A stretch of 64,000 nucleotides of DNA from Phycisphaerae bacterium (GTDB taxonomy: Bacteria > Planctomycetota > Phycisphaerae > UBA1845): positions 1 to 64,000 of the forward strand of contig JAJDDY010000061.1 of the NCBI GenBank assembly GCA_029260075.1, given 5' to 3'. The notes under the pieces are model-generated. The model made no database searches and had not been told where the DNA came from. It saw only the letters and a list, made by a program, of their open reading frames with translations. Position 1 is the stretch's first letter; every line of letters starts with the position of its first letter. The translations under genes were made by a program, and so were the position numbers. Below, piece by piece: positions 62,498 through 64,000 of the stretch.

Positions 62498-63706
62498 ATG
62501 ATCACTGACCGACTCATCGTATGTATTGGCAGCTCGTGGGATTACGATCCGACGAGCAAGCACCACATTATGAGGATGCTGTCGCGACACAATCGCATTC
62601 TGTGGATCAACTACCACGGTACGCGTTGTCCGGAAGCGAACGCCGTGGACCTCAAGGACGTCTTCGGCGCACTCCACCGAGTGACCAAAGGTCTGAAGCG
62701 CGAATCTGAATCCATTTCTCAACTCACACCCCTGGTCATACCGGGTGCTTCGAGTGCGCTGTTGCAGCGTCTGCACCAGCGTTTGCTCATCTTTCAGATT
62801 CGCCGCGCCATCGCCAAGTTGCAAGGTGAGACGACGCAACCAATACAGGTCTGGTCGTTCGCACCCGACGTCCCCTACCTCGTCGGAGCATTGGGCGAAG
62901 AACGCTTTGTCTACTACTGCGTCGATGAATACCGCGCATTTGATGGTTTCGACGCGAAGAAGATCGCCGACGCCGAGGACGAATTGATCGACCGCGCGGA
63001 CTGGGTCGTAACTTCTTCGGAAACACTGCGCAGCGAGAAAGCCCGCCGCAGACCAGACGTCATGTTGGTCCGACACGGCGTCGACTTCGACCATTTCGCC
63101 ACCGCTTGGCGAGACAAACTACCGCTACCGACCGACTTGAGTAACGTACCCCGACCTATGTTCGGGTTCTTCGGCGTGGTACATCATTGGGTGGATCGTC
63201 GACTGCTGGCTGAAGTGGCCCGCCTGAGACCGTCGTATTCCTTCGTCCTGATCGGCGAGTGCAAAGTCGATGTGTCCGAGCTGCGCACGCTGCCCAACGT
63301 CTATCTCTTGGGAAGAAAACCATACGCCCAACTTCCGGCGTATGCGGCTGCGTTCGATGCAGCCATGTTGCTCTTCGCACGAAACGAAATGACCCGGCAT
63401 GTCAATCCGGTGAAACTTAGCGAATACCTTGCGGCTGGGCTGCCCGTCATTTCCACGCCGCTGCCCGAAGCGAAACGTATCGGCGGTCCCGTAGTGATGG
63501 CCGACACAGCCCAGGAATTTGCACTGGCCTGCGATGCCATCGTCGCATCACCGAAGTCGATCAACCGAGAGCAAATAAGCCATACGGTGAGCGATGCGTC
63601 TTGGCATACCAAAGTAGAACACCTGTCCGACCTTGTGATGAACGGAGTCTCTGGCGATGAACGAACGCGTTTTATTGGTGAACCCACCTGCCGAAGTTGT
63701 GCGTGA
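62498..63706 (+). CDS. GT4-like (GT-B) glycosyltransferase
   Basis: 402 residues from the ATG at 62498 (a TTG one codon before is possible). GT-B fold: an N-terminal half with WSFAPDVPYLVGALGEE and VDEYRAFDG, and a C-terminal nucleotide-sugar domain with RPMFGFFGVVHHW, PNVYLLGRKPYAQLPAYAAAF and NPVKLSEYLAAGLPVIST, the typical GT4 acidic region replaced by KLSEYLAAG. It builds a sugar of the polysaccharide; donor unknown. The next gene starts inside it (50-bp overlap), so they are tightly linked. Confidence 0.88.
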   Translation: MITDRLIVCIGSSWDYDPTSKHHIMRMLSRHNRILWINYHGTRCPEANAVDLKDVFGALHRVTKGLKRESESISQLTPLVIPGASSALLQRLHQRLLIFQIRRAIAKLQGETTQPIQVWSFAPDVPYLVGALGEERFVYYCVDEYRAFDGFDAKKIADAEDELIDRADWVVTSSETLRSEKARRRPDVMLVRHGVDFDHFATAWRDKLPLPTDLSNVPRPMFGFFGVVHHWVDRRLLAEVARLRPSYSFVLIGECKVDVSELRTLPNVYLLGRKPYAQLPAYAAAFDAAMLLFARNEMTRHVNPVKLSEYLAAGLPVISTPLPEAKRIGGPVVMADTAQEFALACDAIVASPKSINREQISHTVSDASWHTKVEHLSDLVMNGVSGDERTRFIGEPTCRSCA

Positions 63707-64000
63707 GTGCTACGATACACCCAACTATCCGGCGATCGGTATTGCCTACGTCGCGGGCTACTTGCAGCGTCACGACGTTGACGTATCGGTCGTCGACGGC
63801 AAACTGGCGCGCCACACGCTCGCGCAAACCATCGACGAAATCGTCACGACCAACCCACGCGTGCTCGGCCTAACAGCCATGACACATATGATCGCTACGG
63901 CGCACAAGATCGCCATTGCGGTTCGCGAGCGCTCTCCCGACACGGTCATCGTTCTTGGCGGATTCCACGGCAGCTTCCTTCCAGAGCAAACGCTGCGCGA
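63657..64000 (+). CDS. B12-binding radical SAM protein (3' end outside window)
   Basis: 114 residues are visible from the ATG at 63657, which lies within the preceding gene. The N-terminal cobalamin-binding domain is recognisable: VLLVNPPAEVVRECYDTPNY, PAIGIAYVAGYLQRHDVDV, LGLTAMTHMIATAHKIA and the VLGGFHGSFLPEQTL loop, in the order typical of B12-dependent radical SAM enzymes. The radical SAM domain (CxxxCxxC) would follow downstream of the window. Such enzymes methylate or rearrange cell-surface or lipid substrates; the cluster suggests a polysaccharide or lipid modification. Confidence 0.85.
   Translation, partial: MNERVLLVNPPAEVVRECYDTPNYPAIGIAYVAGYLQRHDVDVSVVDGKLARHTLAQTIDEIVTTNPRVLGLTAMTHMIATAHKIAIAVRERSPDTVIVLGGFHGSFLPEQTLR

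Overview
The window is about 60% GC and gene-dense, and reads like a chromosome segment of an uncultured Planctomycetota (Phycisphaerae or Planctomycetia-like). The basis is the company the genes keep rather than one marker: a Cys-rich dockerin-type surface protein, a GTPase/GAP1 cluster, three TMTC-like membrane-TPR paralogues, a peptide transporter with a very long insert, a 1404-residue PQQ-propeller/TPR protein, and many dispersed hairpin repeats. There is no rRNA or tRNA in the window, so the placement is an inference.

Layout. 1-1450: 3' part of a secreted Cys-rich/dockerin protein. 1861-10381: two coiled-coil proteins, a formylglycine-enzyme-like (FGE/SUMF1 fold) protein, a zinc-ribbon GTPase and a GAP1-like protein, resembling NTP-dependent conflict or signalling systems. 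10670-30031: mostly housekeeping genes (FtcD, a threonine-dehydratase-like enzyme, S18, Trm112-like, Memo/AmmB, SerA, ROK kinase, cysteine desulfurase, MTA phosphorylase, PQQ/TPR protein, MutM, POT transporter, methyltransferase). 30369-48286: RNase III, a SpoIIE-type phosphatase, Ada, TsaB, a metallophosphoesterase, an M16 protease pair, a TsaC-phosphatase fusion, RpiB, an M20 peptidase, an M48 protease, FolD, YceH, a CPBP protease and TrpC. 48430-50407: a three-gene minus-strand operon. 50894-64000: a cell-surface polysaccharide region with three TMTC-like proteins, glycosyltransferases, an ExeA-like ATPase, an export lipoprotein, a BY-kinase and a radical SAM/B12 protein cut by the window end.

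The most notable locus is the operon at 48430-50407. Read normally it looks like one outer-membrane barrel gene between decayed ORFs. Read with UGA as selenocysteine it becomes three intact genes. The first is a lipoprotein with a heavy-metal-associated (HMA) domain whose two metal-binding cysteines are both UGA (Sec-x-x-Sec). The second is the outer-membrane barrel. The third is an exported thioredoxin-like protein whose first redox cysteine is UGA (Sec-x-x-Cys). Each UGA site is followed at a suitable distance by a hairpin that fits a bacterial SECIS; the HMA hairpin is a perfect 6-bp stem with a GGUC loop. I infer a selenium-dependent envelope system for a soft metal or organometal. Its substrate is unknown, and the Sec machinery (selA, selB, selC, selD) is not in the window.

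The intergenic spaces carry several dispersed hairpin families. Three of them keep a GGA-type apical loop while their arms differ, and some copies reach into the 3' ends of genes and supply their last codons or stop codon.
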